Positions 1-9,169 of a DNA stretch of 64,000 nucleotides are shown here, piece after piece. The translations under genes were made by a program, and so were the position numbers. Each line of letters opens with the position of its first letter. Positions within the stretch are counted from its first letter, which is position 1. The stretch comes from Microcoleus sp. bin48.metabat.b7b8b9.023. Its GTDB lineage: Bacteria; Cyanobacteriota; Cyanobacteriia; Cyanobacteriales; Microcoleaceae. The notes under the pieces are model-generated. The model was not told the origin of the DNA. It did no database searches and was given only the letters and a program-made list of their open reading frames with translations. The stretch spans positions 57,244 to 121,243 of the forward strand of contig NZ_JAAFKG010000014.1 in the NCBI RefSeq assembly GCF_013299185.1. The letters run 5' to 3'.

Positions 1-45
1 GGGGGTTGCGCTAATGGCGATAAGTTTGCTATATTAATTTTCACT

Positions 46-118
46 GCTGGTGTAACTCAGTTGGTAGAGTAGCTGATTTGTAATCAGCCTGTCGCAAGTT
101 CGAGTCTTGTCACCAGCT
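46..118 (+). tRNA. tRNA-Thr (anticodon UGU)
   Basis: A 73-nt cloverleaf can be drawn by eye. The acceptor arms GCTGGTG and CACCAGC pair perfectly, with T as discriminator. The anticodon arm GCTGA-TTTGTAA-TCAGC carries anticodon TGT, and the T arm contains GTTCGAGTC. No CCA is encoded. It is followed directly by a Rho-independent terminator, so it looks like a single-gene transcription unit. Confidence 0.95.
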
Positions 119-127
119 TATTGAATG

Positions 128-166
128 AAAAATAAGGCTAGATAAAAATTCTAGCCTTATTTTTTT
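128..166 (+). terminator. Rho-independent terminator after tRNA-Thr
   Basis: AAAATAAGGCTAG pairs with CTAGCCTTATTTT around a short A/T-rich loop and is followed by a T run. It lies ten bases after the tRNA end and explains how the tRNA transcript stops. Confidence 0.85.
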
Positions 167-389
167 GCCCGCAATCGTCTCAAGGCGCTTGTCACCCGCC
201 TCAGCAATTTTGATTGTTAACGCAATCTTTTTTCCAAAAATAGAAATATCTATGGTTGTATTGAAGGTTGTATTGAATCGGGCGATCGCAAATTTGAGCG
301 TTTGATTCTAAAGTTTAATTAAATGTTGACCACTAAACTTAGCAATTCATTATAAACTAATTGTGCGATCGGTCTACAGGAGCAGTCAA

Positions 390-806
390 ATGTCCCCTTG
401 GGTAAAAGATCCACATTCAGGAGGAGTTAAAATCCCACCGGCAGTTCAAGAACGGGTGAAGCAGCGTATTCTAAATTATGCTGCTGCTAACTACGCTGGT
501 AAATACACTCGCCTAGGCATCCGCTTTCGCAGTCAGTTTTGTTACATTGATGCCTATACAGAACCTGATGTCCCCCTAGATTTTCCGGCGAAAGATTTGC
601 GCGTATCTCGTGAGGAATATTTAGAACGAAGGCGAAATACCCCAATGCAACTCTGTCGGCTGCGTTATTTTAGTGATGAAGAAGCTTGGAGCCTGGGCTT
701 TTATACATATAGTAATGAAAAATATGAGCTTTGTGTGTTCAACAATGGCAGTTTCTATGGTACGCCTGAAGAAGCGTTTGCCTCCTCTTCCATGTACTTG
801 GAGTAA
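390..806 (+). CDS. Conserved cyanobacterial hypothetical protein
   Basis: This is a 138-residue soluble protein starting MSPWVKDPH. I prefer the ATG at 390 over the GTG at 363 because AGGAG sits seven bases before it. No catalytic motif is recognised. The sequence is rich in aromatic residues (RYFSDEEAWSLGFYTYSNEKYEL) and has no signal peptide or membrane segment. It ends six bases before the next gene, so the two are probably co-transcribed. From memory, similar proteins occur in other cyanobacteria without an assigned role. The function is unknown. Confidence 0.75.
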   Translation: MSPWVKDPHSGGVKIPPAVQERVKQRILNYAAANYAGKYTRLGIRFRSQFCYIDAYTEPDVPLDFPAKDLRVSREEYLERRRNTPMQLCRLRYFSDEEAWSLGFYTYSNEKYELCVFNNGSFYGTPEEAFASSSMYLE

Positions 807-812
807 CCCAAA

Positions 813-1973
813 ATGAGCGAATATCAATATTACGAGTTTCAAAGTGTCGATCGACGTTTGACTCAATCGGAACAAGAAGCAATCAGCAAACTCTCTAGTC
901 GCGCGAGAATCAGCTCTAGTAAAGCTATTTTTGTCTATAGCTATGGAGATTTACCGGGCAATGAAAAAGAATTATTAGTCAAATATTTCGATGCTATGTT
1001 TTACATAGCTAATTGGGGAACAACACAACTAATGTTTCGTTTCCCTAAAGGTTTGATTGATGTGGAACAGATGCAGAAATATTGCATTGAAGATATAGTG
1101 GAGGTTTCTGAACTTAATAATTTTGTCATTTTAGAAATTTCTATTAATGAGGAAGGAGGTTTTGATGGATGGATAGAGGGAGAAGGAAGTTTATCCTCTT
1201 TGATAGGTTTGCGTCAGGAAATTTTGCAGGGAGATTATCGTTTACTTTATTTGGCTTGGTTGAAAGCAATTACCTATCTTGAGGGATTAGACGACGAAGA
1301 TGAAGATGATGATGATAATGATGATGATGATGATAATGATGATGAACAACAAGGGCTAGAGCCACCTGTTCCTCCTAATTTTGGCAAGTTATCTCCATCG
1401 TTACAGGCTTTTATCGATATTTTTGAAGTGGATGAGCATCTACTGAAAGCTGCAATAAGTGCGAGTGTTGCTAAACCTTCAATTCCTGAAAGTAGCTTCA
1501 AAGAAGCTATCAAAAAACTCAATCGTTCTGAAGTCGATACTTTTTTACTGCGGTTGCTCAATGGAGAAGCTAATCTCTCTATTGAATTGACTAAGAAATT
1601 ATCAGGAATGATAGAAGTTAAGAAAGAGGAGAATCCTGGTAAACGAACAATTCGTCAGCTTTTAGAAAGTGCAAAAAAGGCAGAAATAGAGGAAGAATAC
1701 ACAAAGAAAGAGCTAGCTAAAGCTGCACGAATCAGAGAATTAGAAGCTTTGGCTAAGCGAGAAACGGCTGCTTGGGAAGATATAGACGCTCTTATTCAAA
1801 AAGGAACTTCTAGCTCTTACGATGAAGTAGTGCCGTTACTTTTAAACCTCCGAGATTTAGCGGCTCATCAAAACCAAACAGTTAAATTTTTAAAACGGCT
1901 TCAACAACTTCACGATCAATATAGCAGTCGCTCTGGATTGAAAAGACGTTTGCTTAAGGCGAATTTATTATAA
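813..1973 (+). CDS. Hypothetical protein with central poly-acidic tract
   Basis: This is a 386-residue protein. The N-terminal 150 residues (starting MSEYQYYEFQ, with an FDAMFYIANWGT stretch) look like a globular domain found in a widespread uncharacterised bacterial family. Residues about 160-178 are almost pure Asp/Glu/Asn and are encoded by GAT-repeat DNA. The C-terminal third is Lys/Glu/Ala-rich and probably helical. No signal peptide is present. It follows the previous gene by six bases, suggesting an operon. I do not recognise a function. The acidic tract could be a flexible linker, and its trinucleotide repeat could vary in length between strains. Confidence 0.75.
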   Translation: MSEYQYYEFQSVDRRLTQSEQEAISKLSSRARISSSKAIFVYSYGDLPGNEKELLVKYFDAMFYIANWGTTQLMFRFPKGLIDVEQMQKYCIEDIVEVSELNNFVILEISINEEGGFDGWIEGEGSLSSLIGLRQEILQGDYRLLYLAWLKAITYLEGLDDEDEDDDDNDDDDDNDDEQQGLEPPVPPNFGKLSPSLQAFIDIFEVDEHLLKAAISASVAKPSIPESSFKEAIKKLNRSEVDTFLLRLLNGEANLSIELTKKLSGMIEVKKEENPGKRTIRQLLESAKKAEIEEEYTKKELAKAARIRELEALAKRETAAWEDIDALIQKGTSSSYDEVVPLLLNLRDLAAHQNQTVKFLKRLQQLHDQYSSRSGLKRRLLKANLL

Positions 1974-1982
1974 TCCAAATCA

Positions 1983-2052
1983 AGGTACGTTGTTGGGCTT
2001 TAGCCCTCTTTATTTATATCTTGAAAGAGGGCTAAAGCCCAACAACGTACCT
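1983..2052. repeat. Dispersed inverted repeat (GGTACGTTGTTGGGC family)
   Basis: Two 29-base arms beginning AGGTACGTTGTTGGGC are perfect reverse complements around a 12-base loop. The hairpin lies between two convergent genes, where it could act as a bidirectional terminator. The same core recurs inside the TA-type MITEs of this window and, with changed bases, at 25974-26042. Confidence 0.85.
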
Positions 2053-2058
2053 ATTTTT

Positions 2059-3927
2059 TCAATACGCAGCGCAGGCTTTTTTCAACCAGGTGATTGTGGC
2101 AGTATCGAATACGGGGGCGAGTTTCTCAACTACCGAAGCGTGATAGTTGTTTAACCATTGTAATTGAGTTGTTGACAGCCGATCGACATTTATCAATTTT
2201 TGCTCGAACGGAATATACGTCAGCGGTTCAAATCCGTACCAAGCCGTACCGTTTTTAGACGGCATTTCCCTGACAACATAGAGATTTTCGAGGCGAATTC
2301 CGCCCCAGCCTGGTTCGTAATATCCCGGTTCGATACTGGTTATCATTCCCGGTTCGAGGGGATATTGGACAAATTTGCTGATGCCGTTGGGGCCTTCGTG
2401 ACCGGCTAAAAATGCGCCGACTCCGTGGCCTGTGCCGTGTCCGTAATCTAGCTGTTGTTGCCATAATACCGCACGGGCGATCGCATCTAACTGCGATCCG
2501 GTTGTACCTTTCGGGAATTGCTGCATGGCACAGTTGATGTGTGCGATTAAAACTGTGGTGTAGTGTTCGATTTGCTGCGTTGTCGGTTCCCCGACTATCA
2601 TGGTTCTGGTGTCGTCGGTTGTTCCCGCTAGATACTGTGCGCCTGAGTCTAGCAGCAGCAATTCTCCGGGTTTTAGCGTGATTTCGGGGCTGGGAGTGCC
2701 GTAATGTACGATCGAGCTATTTGCTCCCGCACCTGCGATCGTTCTAAATGTTAAAATATGAAAGTCAGCTTCTTGTTGATAAAAACTTTCGATACTTTCT
2801 TTAACATCAAACTCCGTCAGGACTTTACCATTTTCTAGCTGTTCTGTCAACCACTTTAAAGTTAGAGTTTTAGCTCTACTTGCCTTAAAATTGGCAGATT
2901 GCATCTGCTCGATTTCCACCGGATTTTTCCGAGCTTTCATCCCTTCCACGGGATTCGGATCGAAAACTATTTCAATGTTATTTTTAGCTTTTTGCTGGTC
3001 TAAAATTAACTGGTACGTGCCTGCCGTACTGTGTTTCGAGTCCAATAGCACCCGAACTTGTTTCGGCAAATTAAAACAACGTTCCAAGGTTGATGGATAG
3101 TCGGAGTAGGGAAGTAAAGTTGCAACCCCCGCCAATTCTTGCTCGATTTCCGGTGAAACTCGTTCGAGATTTGTGAACAAAAATGCTGCATCTGCCGTGA
3201 CAATCGCGTAGGATATGAAAATGGGAATGTGGGGAATATCCGAGCCTCGCAGATTGAACAGCCACGCTATTTGATTGAGGTTGGTAATCGGGAGCAAGTC
3301 GATGTTGGTTTTCTGCATCGATTCTCTGACTCGGACTAATTTTTGGGCGGCGGTTTCTCCGGTCAGGGATGCTGGTAAGCTAAATATAGGAGATTCGTCA
3401 ATCGCGGGTAAAGTCTCTGTTGTTTGTCGAACCTTGTCTGCTAAATTCTCCGGTATCGGTACGAGTTCAATTCCCGCTGTTGCAAATTTGTTCACCCAAT
3501 TTTGATATTGCTCTGTGGCGACGGTAAACGGATCGAAACCGAATCTAATTTTAGTTGATTTTTGTGCGGATTCAGTTGCCAGTTTTTCTAAGGTTTCAAT
3601 CAAGCTTAAATTTCCTTCTAAGCCGAGTTTCGATATTTGAATAATTCCCGTATCGACTTGTAACTCTGCTTGTTCGTAATAGCGGGAATCCACAAACAAC
3701 CAAGCGGAATTTTTGCCAACTAACAAATCGCCAGCCGAACCCGTAAAACCGGAAATCCAAGCTCGTCGCTGCTTTGCTGCTGGGACTGATAAATTTAAGT
3801 GTTCGTCAACTGCTGGGATGAAATAGCAATCTAAGTCATAGTTTGCCATCAAAGCACGCAAAGTAGCAATTTTTTCAACGGAGGCATTCTTAAGAATGCG
3901 TTCAGATTTAAAGTTAGTTGCAACCAT
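2059..3927 (-). CDS. Xaa-Pro aminopeptidase (M24B, aminopeptidase P family)
   Basis: A 622-residue cytoplasmic peptidase predicted to remove N-terminal residues that precede proline. The N-terminal 320 residues match two creatinase-type domains; the rest is the pita-bread catalytic domain. The expected five metal ligands are visible: Asp427 (LLDSGAQY), Asp438 (TDDTRT), His501 (HGTGHGVG), Glu533 (IEPGYYEP) and Glu547 (RLENL). The length matches the long eukaryote-like aminopeptidase P type rather than the 440-residue E. coli PepP. It is 16 bases downstream of the aminotransferase gene on the same strand, so they are probably co-transcribed. Confidence 0.93.
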   Translation of the reverse strand: MVATNFKSERILKNASVEKIATLRALMANYDLDCYFIPAVDEHLNLSVPAAKQRRAWISGFTGSAGDLLVGKNSAWLFVDSRYYEQAELQVDTGIIQISKLGLEGNLSLIETLEKLATESAQKSTKIRFGFDPFTVATEQYQNWVNKFATAGIELVPIPENLADKVRQTTETLPAIDESPIFSLPASLTGETAAQKLVRVRESMQKTNIDLLPITNLNQIAWLFNLRGSDIPHIPIFISYAIVTADAAFLFTNLERVSPEIEQELAGVATLLPYSDYPSTLERCFNLPKQVRVLLDSKHSTAGTYQLILDQQKAKNNIEIVFDPNPVEGMKARKNPVEIEQMQSANFKASRAKTLTLKWLTEQLENGKVLTEFDVKESIESFYQQEADFHILTFRTIAGAGANSSIVHYGTPSPEITLKPGELLLLDSGAQYLAGTTDDTRTMIVGEPTTQQIEHYTTVLIAHINCAMQQFPKGTTGSQLDAIARAVLWQQQLDYGHGTGHGVGAFLAGHEGPNGISKFVQYPLEPGMITSIEPGYYEPGWGGIRLENLYVVREMPSKNGTAWYGFEPLTYIPFEQKLINVDRLSTTQLQWLNNYHASVVEKLAPVFDTATITWLKKACAAY

Positions 3928-3943
3928 TTTTTGATATCCTATA

Positions 3944-5116
3944 TTACTGATTTAAAATTGTCTTCAAACCTTTGACCAGCCTGCTAATTCCTGCGGTGGC
4001 TGTTGCAGTTTCTAGGGCACCGTAAGCAACGCGCAAATAGCAGTCATTATCCATGCCGAAGGTTGTGCCGGGAAGCACTGCTACATGATGTTCGCGAATT
4101 AATCGCTCTACTAATTCCATTGTATCGAGTTCGGTGTCAACTTTCAAGAAAAAGTAGAAAGCCCCAGCGGCTGGGGAAATTGTACACAGATTTTGGATGG
4201 TATTGAGTTCGTCTAATACGAGTTGGCGCACAGATGCGATCGCCCTTACATAATTATCGCAGTAACCTCTACCAACTTGCAAGGCTCCCAGGGCTGCATA
4301 CTGGGAAATTACCGGCGGACAAATTAAGATGGTATCTTGAATTTTCCTCACCGAAACCAGCAAATGCTGTGGAATTACCATATACCCGATGCGCCAACTC
4401 GCAAAACCGTAGGCTTTGGAAAGGCTAAACAGGGAAATTGTATGTTCGCTGCTATTGGAAAAAGTTGCGGGCGAATAGTGTTTCACGCCGTCATAGGTAA
4501 AATATTCGTAGGCTTCATCGCTGATGTGATAGATATTGTGTTTGCGGCAAATCTCGTTGACTTCCCGGAGAGATTCAGCAGAATAAACCACGCCTGTTGG
4601 GTTGTTGGGTGAAATAGTGACAATTGCTCGCGTTTTGTCGGTGATTGCTTTTTTGATCGCAGCAATATTGAGTTGATAGTTGGCATCGGTTTCTACTATC
4701 ACCGGGCGGCAATTTGCCATGACAGCAGCCATTTCGTGGTTGAAATAATAAGGTGATTGAATGATAACTTCGTCTCCCGCCGAGGTGATGGCGAGAATGG
4801 CGTTGGTAAATCCCATGTTGCTGCCGGCGGTAACGACTATGCAGTTTGTGCTGTTAATTTCTATGCCGTTATCTGTTTTGAGTTTGGCTGCGATGGCATC
4901 TTGTAATTCTGGGATTCCTTCGACGGCTTTGTATTTGTGATTGTCGGGATTTGCGAAGAATTCGGGAATTTTGTTAAATGATTCTTGGGGCGGATTGTAG
5001 TAAACTATGCCTTGTCCTAAGGATATCGTTCCCGGATTTTGCCGGATTAGTTCGCCAACTACTGGAATTATTGGCGATTGTACGGATTGCATTCGAGTTG
5101 GGTGATTTTCGATCAT
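3944..5116 (-). CDS. PLP-dependent aminotransferase class I/II
   Basis: A 390-residue fold-type I aminotransferase. The Schiff-base lysine is Lys234 in SLSKAYGFASWR. Asp200 (HISDEAY) should contact the pyridine nitrogen, and SPNNPTG around residues 169-175 is the substrate-carboxylate/PLP region. The family includes aspartate, alanine and aromatic aminotransferases, and the specificity cannot be read from the sequence. It is the first gene of a probable two-gene unit with the aminopeptidase P gene, which fits amino acid turnover. The start MIENHPTRMQ has a second Met nine residues in. Confidence 0.9.
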   Translation of the reverse strand: MIENHPTRMQSVQSPIIPVVGELIRQNPGTISLGQGIVYYNPPQESFNKIPEFFANPDNHKYKAVEGIPELQDAIAAKLKTDNGIEINSTNCIVVTAGSNMGFTNAILAITSAGDEVIIQSPYYFNHEMAAVMANCRPVIVETDANYQLNIAAIKKAITDKTRAIVTISPNNPTGVVYSAESLREVNEICRKHNIYHISDEAYEYFTYDGVKHYSPATFSNSSEHTISLFSLSKAYGFASWRIGYMVIPQHLLVSVRKIQDTILICPPVISQYAALGALQVGRGYCDNYVRAIASVRQLVLDELNTIQNLCTISPAAGAFYFFLKVDTELDTMELVERLIREHHVAVLPGTTFGMDNDCYLRVAYGALETATATAGISRLVKGLKTILNQ

Positions 5117-5399
5117 ATATTATAGGGAAATACCGTTCAGTTAGAATTGTCATTGCGAGGAACGAAGCAATCTCCGTCTCTATTTTTTATATCGCTTTTA
5201 CTTTTTTGAGGTCTGAACTGTATTGTATCATAGGTGATTTTACAGGCAAATTTATACAGCAGACTTTTTACATAAATCTTTGATTGATGGAGTAATCGCA
5301 GATGTAATACAGATGATTTCGAGATAAGTTGCGATTTTTTCCATAAGTTTAGTAAGGTGCATCGGGTGCAGCGGCTTGTGCAAGAAAATATGTTTGTAG

Positions 5400-5466
5400 G
5401 GGCGAAGCATGACCTCCGTGAATATGAGATTATAACTAATAACTTATATGCGGTCATGCTTCGCCC
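5400..5466. repeat. Inverted repeat (GGGCGAAGCAT family)
   Basis: GGGCGAAGCATGACC pairs with GGTCATGCTTCGCCC around an A/T-rich centre. Two relatives sit at 32820-32976, and in one of them both arms change together. It lies in the 550-base non-coding gap upstream of the aminotransferase, where I see no gene. Confidence 0.75.
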
Positions 5467-5517
5467 TCTTCAACAGTGAGATGTACTCGGTTTTTAGGAT
5501 TAAATTTGTTTGTAGAC

Positions 5518-5659
5518 GGCGGTTGAAACCGCGTCTACACAAGGGAAGTCCGCCTCCGCGGACTGAAGAAAATAACTGAAAAAAACAGCGTAATTTTAAC
5601 TACCCAATCTTCAACCCGCAAAGGCGGGTTTTGCTTGTGTAGACGCGGTTTCAACCGCC
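5518..5659. repeat. 142-bp element with 26-bp perfect inverted ends
   Basis: GGCGGTTGAAACCGCGTCTA opens a 26-base arm that recurs as its exact reverse complement at 5634-5659. Inside are two smaller hairpins, GTCCGCC/GGCGGAC-like and CCCGC-AAAG-GCGGG. Related sequence occurs at about 21690-21750 and 59998-60134. It abuts the 3' end of sbcC. A non-autonomous mobile element is possible but no target duplication was verified. Confidence 0.7.
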
Positions 5660-5666
5660 CTGTCTT

Positions 5667-8600
5667 CTAAACTCTTTCAACTTCTATTCTAGAACCTTGG
5701 GGGGATTTGAATACTTTAACTTGGGCAGGCAATCTTTCGCCCAATCCTCTAACGTGGGTAATTACTCCAATCAGCCTTTCTCGCTGCCGCAACGATTCTA
5801 AAATTTGAGTGACGCTTTCGAGGGTTTCTGCATCTAAAGTGCCGAATCCTTCATCAAGAAATAAGCTGCCAAGTTGGGCTCCTTGAGATAGTTTTTCTGA
5901 TAAAGCTAAAGCCATTGATAGCGAAGTGGCGAAGGTTTCGCCACCGGAAAGGGTTCGCACTCGTCTAGCTTCGCCGCCATTCCAATTATCTGTTACCCAG
6001 TATTCGCCGTCTTGGTTTTTCAACTTGTACCGATTTTCGGTTAATTCTTGCAAAATCAAGGTGGCGCTGCCGACTAATTCTGCTTCTAAATGTTCTAAGA
6101 TGTAAGATTGAAATTCGTTGGATTTGAGATTCTGCGCTAAGGTGTGGTAGGTTTGCTCTTGTTCTGTGAAATTTGTAATTTGCTGTGACAGTCTTTCGGC
6201 TTGTTCGAGGGTTTGGGCTGCTACTTGAATCCACGCTAAAAGCTCGGCGCGGTTGTTGTTGGCTTGTTTGAAGTTTTCTTGGGCGGCGTGTTTTGCCGAT
6301 CGCACTTGTGCTAAAGTATCTTCATCGGTAGTCCTGCCTGCGATCGCCTCGCCTAAATCCTTCGCCCGCGTCTCCAACTGAATTTTTGACTCGCGCACAG
6401 ACCGAATCGCATTTTCCCACTGCGATTGTTCGCTAACGGGCGCCACCGCTGCTAAAAATGTCTCTTCTGTGAAATCAGCCGCTGTTAATTTTGCTAACCA
6501 ATCCTGGTTTAACTGCTGTTTGCTGGCTTGGGCTCGTGCAAAAACCTCCCCTGCTTGTTGCTCTCTCTCGGCTGCTTGAATAGCAGTATTTTGAGCGGTT
6601 TGATAGGATTTTTCGGCAGTTGTCAGTAGATTTGCCAGCTTTTGCTTGTCTTCTGCTAAGGCTTTTGCTAAATTAGCATAGGGTTGATATTCTGTAATTT
6701 GATAAAGCGCATTCACACAACTTTGCAACTGCTGCTTCCGACGGTCTGATTCGGCGATCGCATCTTGATATTCTTGCTGTTTAGCTGCTTGAGCCGTCAC
6801 CGCAAAATTAAATCTTTGTTCGTAATTGTTATATTCCAAGGATGCGAGTTGGAATTGCTGCTCGGTTTCGCGGTATTGGCGATCGCTATCTGCAAGTATA
6901 ACCAACTCCTGCTGCAACTGCAAGACTTCCCACTCAGGATTTTCCAGAACTTGAGTGATTTGCTGCTGCAACTGAGCAACTCTCTTCTCTGTCAATTCCA
7001 ATGCTAGAGCAATTTCTGACTGTTTTTGCTCGCAAGCTGAAACTGCGCTTTTCGCCTCAGCCACCGCCATTTGAGCAGTTGGCAAAACCTGATTTGCAGC
7101 CGCCACTTTCCGGCGCAAACCAGCAACATCGACAATCTTAGAAATCGGCAAAGCAGGTAGCAAATCGCTCTCAGGATGCACCCCCCCGCACACCGGGCAA
7201 TTATCCCCAGCATTCAGCGACATCCTGACAGCAGCAACACTCTCTAAACGCGCCGCTTCCGCATTAGCAGTTTCCACCGCTTCTAACTCGGCACTGCACT
7301 CTTTTAGCCTGATTTCGGCTGCTGCTAAATTAGTTGCAACCTGCACGTAATTCTGTTCGGCACTTGCTTTTTCGGCGACAGATTTATTCAACTGTTCGCG
7401 CTGAGTTTTTACCTGTTTGGCAATTAGCTGAAGTTCCATCAATAAAGGTGCAACTTCCTGCAATTTTTCAAAACGCTTTCCTCCCGGCGAATAGTTTTCG
7501 AGCATTGCCGCTACTTGAGTAACCCGAAAACCAGCCACCTGAATTTTAGTATTAGCAGCGTGCAGTTCTTTATCTGCTACTTGGAGAAAGCGGAGTTTTT
7601 CCTGTTGATTGTTCTGGGCGAGGGCAACTTCTTTGTCTAATTGAGTGCGCTGTTCTTCATATACTTTCGCAGCAGCTAGAGCATCTTCGCGAGCCTTAAT
7701 TTGTGGTGCTAATACCTCAAATTTGGCTTTGGCAGCTTCAAATTGCTGTTGCTCTGTTGCTTGCTCCGAGCGAGCTTTAGTTAACCGCTCTCGCGCTGAT
7801 AAAGCAGCACTTTCCGCAGTTTCATACTGACTGCGAGCCGATCGCACTAAAGCCCAATCTCCCTGTAAATGGTTGGCAGCTTGCGCTCTTTCTAAGCGCT
7901 GTGCTAAAATTGCTATCTCGGCGGAATTAGCATTTAATTTCGCTAATTCTTGTTGCAACTCTTGCCAGCGAGTGATTTGGGAAAATAGCTGTTCTTCTTC
8001 ATCCACAGCCTTCTGAGCTTCCATAACAGCGCGCTCGAACTGGGGCAACTGCTGCTCTAAAATCCAAAGTTGCGATCGTTTTAGCTCCACCTCATTCGCC
8101 GCCGGAGCGCTCAACTCAGCCAACTGTCTTTCCACCATTTCCCGTTCTTGTTTCAGCAACTTCGCGAGTTCGTTTGCTTCCTTCCGCATCTGCTCAAAAA
8201 TTTCAAAACCCGCTAGCTGCCGCAAAATTTCTCGGCGCTTAGAAGTATCCCCTTTAATAAACTCATCAAACTTGCCTTGAGGCAGAATAATGGCTCTAGT
8301 AAAAGTATCAAAATCCATTCCTAAAATCTGTTCAATCGTATTTTGAACAGCAACAATACTCGTCCCCAAAGTTTCCCAATCGCCATTTTGCCAACTCTCC
8401 AAAATCACCTTGTTCTCGGGAGATTTCGGACGAAAACGCCACCTCCGCGTCACCCGATACTGTGCCAAACCCACAGCAAAACGTAACTGCACCTTTAAAT
8501 TCTCGCTTCCTTGACTTACCAAATCAGCTACTTGTTTGCCACTGCGATTTGTCGTACCAAAAAGTGCGTAAGTCATCGCATCTAGCAGTGAAGATTTACC

Positions 8601-8708
8601 CGCACCAGTAGCGCCAGTAATTGCAAACAAATCGAGTTGAGAAAAATCTAAACGTTGTTCCCGGCGGAAGCTGGTAAATCCTTCGAGCAAAAGTTCTAGT
8701 GGACGCAT
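5667..8708 (-). CDS. sbcC: Exonuclease subunit SbcC (Rad50-like ATPase)
   Basis: The large subunit of the SbcCD nuclease, which opens DNA hairpins and processes double-strand breaks. The preferred start MRPLELLLEGF at 8708 gives 1013 residues; the longer ORF start at 8750 lies in repeat DNA. Walker A is GATGAGKSS near the N-terminus. A long coiled coil follows, broken about halfway by the zinc-hook CPVC motif (NCPVCGGVH). The C-terminus has the ABC signature LSGGETF and Walker B SLFLDEGFGTLD. The partner sbcD lies upstream on the same strand, separated by about 460 bases of repeats, which is unusual because these genes normally abut. Confidence 0.95.
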   Translation of the reverse strand: MRPLELLLEGFTSFRREQRLDFSQLDLFAITGATGAGKSSLLDAMTYALFGTTNRSGKQVADLVSQGSENLKVQLRFAVGLAQYRVTRRWRFRPKSPENKVILESWQNGDWETLGTSIVAVQNTIEQILGMDFDTFTRAIILPQGKFDEFIKGDTSKRREILRQLAGFEIFEQMRKEANELAKLLKQEREMVERQLAELSAPAANEVELKRSQLWILEQQLPQFERAVMEAQKAVDEEEQLFSQITRWQELQQELAKLNANSAEIAILAQRLERAQAANHLQGDWALVRSARSQYETAESAALSARERLTKARSEQATEQQQFEAAKAKFEVLAPQIKAREDALAAAKVYEEQRTQLDKEVALAQNNQQEKLRFLQVADKELHAANTKIQVAGFRVTQVAAMLENYSPGGKRFEKLQEVAPLLMELQLIAKQVKTQREQLNKSVAEKASAEQNYVQVATNLAAAEIRLKECSAELEAVETANAEAARLESVAAVRMSLNAGDNCPVCGGVHPESDLLPALPISKIVDVAGLRRKVAAANQVLPTAQMAVAEAKSAVSACEQKQSEIALALELTEKRVAQLQQQITQVLENPEWEVLQLQQELVILADSDRQYRETEQQFQLASLEYNNYEQRFNFAVTAQAAKQQEYQDAIAESDRRKQQLQSCVNALYQITEYQPYANLAKALAEDKQKLANLLTTAEKSYQTAQNTAIQAAEREQQAGEVFARAQASKQQLNQDWLAKLTAADFTEETFLAAVAPVSEQSQWENAIRSVRESKIQLETRAKDLGEAIAGRTTDEDTLAQVRSAKHAAQENFKQANNNRAELLAWIQVAAQTLEQAERLSQQITNFTEQEQTYHTLAQNLKSNEFQSYILEHLEAELVGSATLILQELTENRYKLKNQDGEYWVTDNWNGGEARRVRTLSGGETFATSLSMALALSEKLSQGAQLGSLFLDEGFGTLDAETLESVTQILESLRQRERLIGVITHVRGLGERLPAQVKVFKSPQGSRIEVERV

Positions 8709-8865
8709 ACTGATTTTAGATTTGGGGATTGGGCATGGGGCATCGGGCATCGGGCATTGGGCATTTTGGCAATTATATTGTTCCGAGTGGTATGGGCTTT
8801 TCTTAAGTTTGTTAGGGATAACAGTTGACAGTGAACTCTACCTGGAAGGAAGAGGATTTGATTAA

Positions 8866-9062
8866 ACAGTTGACAGTTGACAGTTGACAGTTGACAGTTG
8901 ACAGTTGACAGTTTGAGAGCAACCTCTACCTAGAAAGAATAGGATTGAAGTAATGAATAGTCTGACTTTAATGTCTCCCTCAAAGGGTAATGAATAGTCC
9001 GATTTTAATTTTTCGCTAAAAGGAGAGGCTTTAAACCAATTATTTTGGTAAAAGTCCACCAA
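8866..9062 (-). repeat. TTGACAG heptamer array plus linked dispersed repeat
   Basis: About six tandem copies of TTGACAG (8866-8912) are followed by sequence that, read on the minus strand, matches the dispersed repeat at 20509-20650 and 49468-49597 (core TATTCATTAC, AGGTAGAGG). Here the TATTCATTAC segment is duplicated internally. The rest of the sbcD-sbcC gap holds GCCCGAT/GGGCATC short tandem repeats (about 8735-8765 and 9112-9136) and no gene. Confidence 0.75.
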
Positions 9063-9169
9063 TTATCAATTACCTATAGCGGTTCTCAAAAAAGTGATGT
9101 ATGCTCTCTTTGCCCGATGCCCGATGCCCGATGCCCATGAGTACCTCAGATTTCTGAGAAAGGCTATAT

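Noticed and set aside
1274-1561. 95-aa Ser-rich minus-strand ORF
   Set aside because: It is the antisense of the Asp-codon tract in the 813-1973 gene.
8862-9062. 66-aa minus-strand ORF between sbcC and sbcD
   Set aside because: Its end is translated heptamer repeat (VNCQLSTVNCQLSTV) and the rest is the dispersed repeat.
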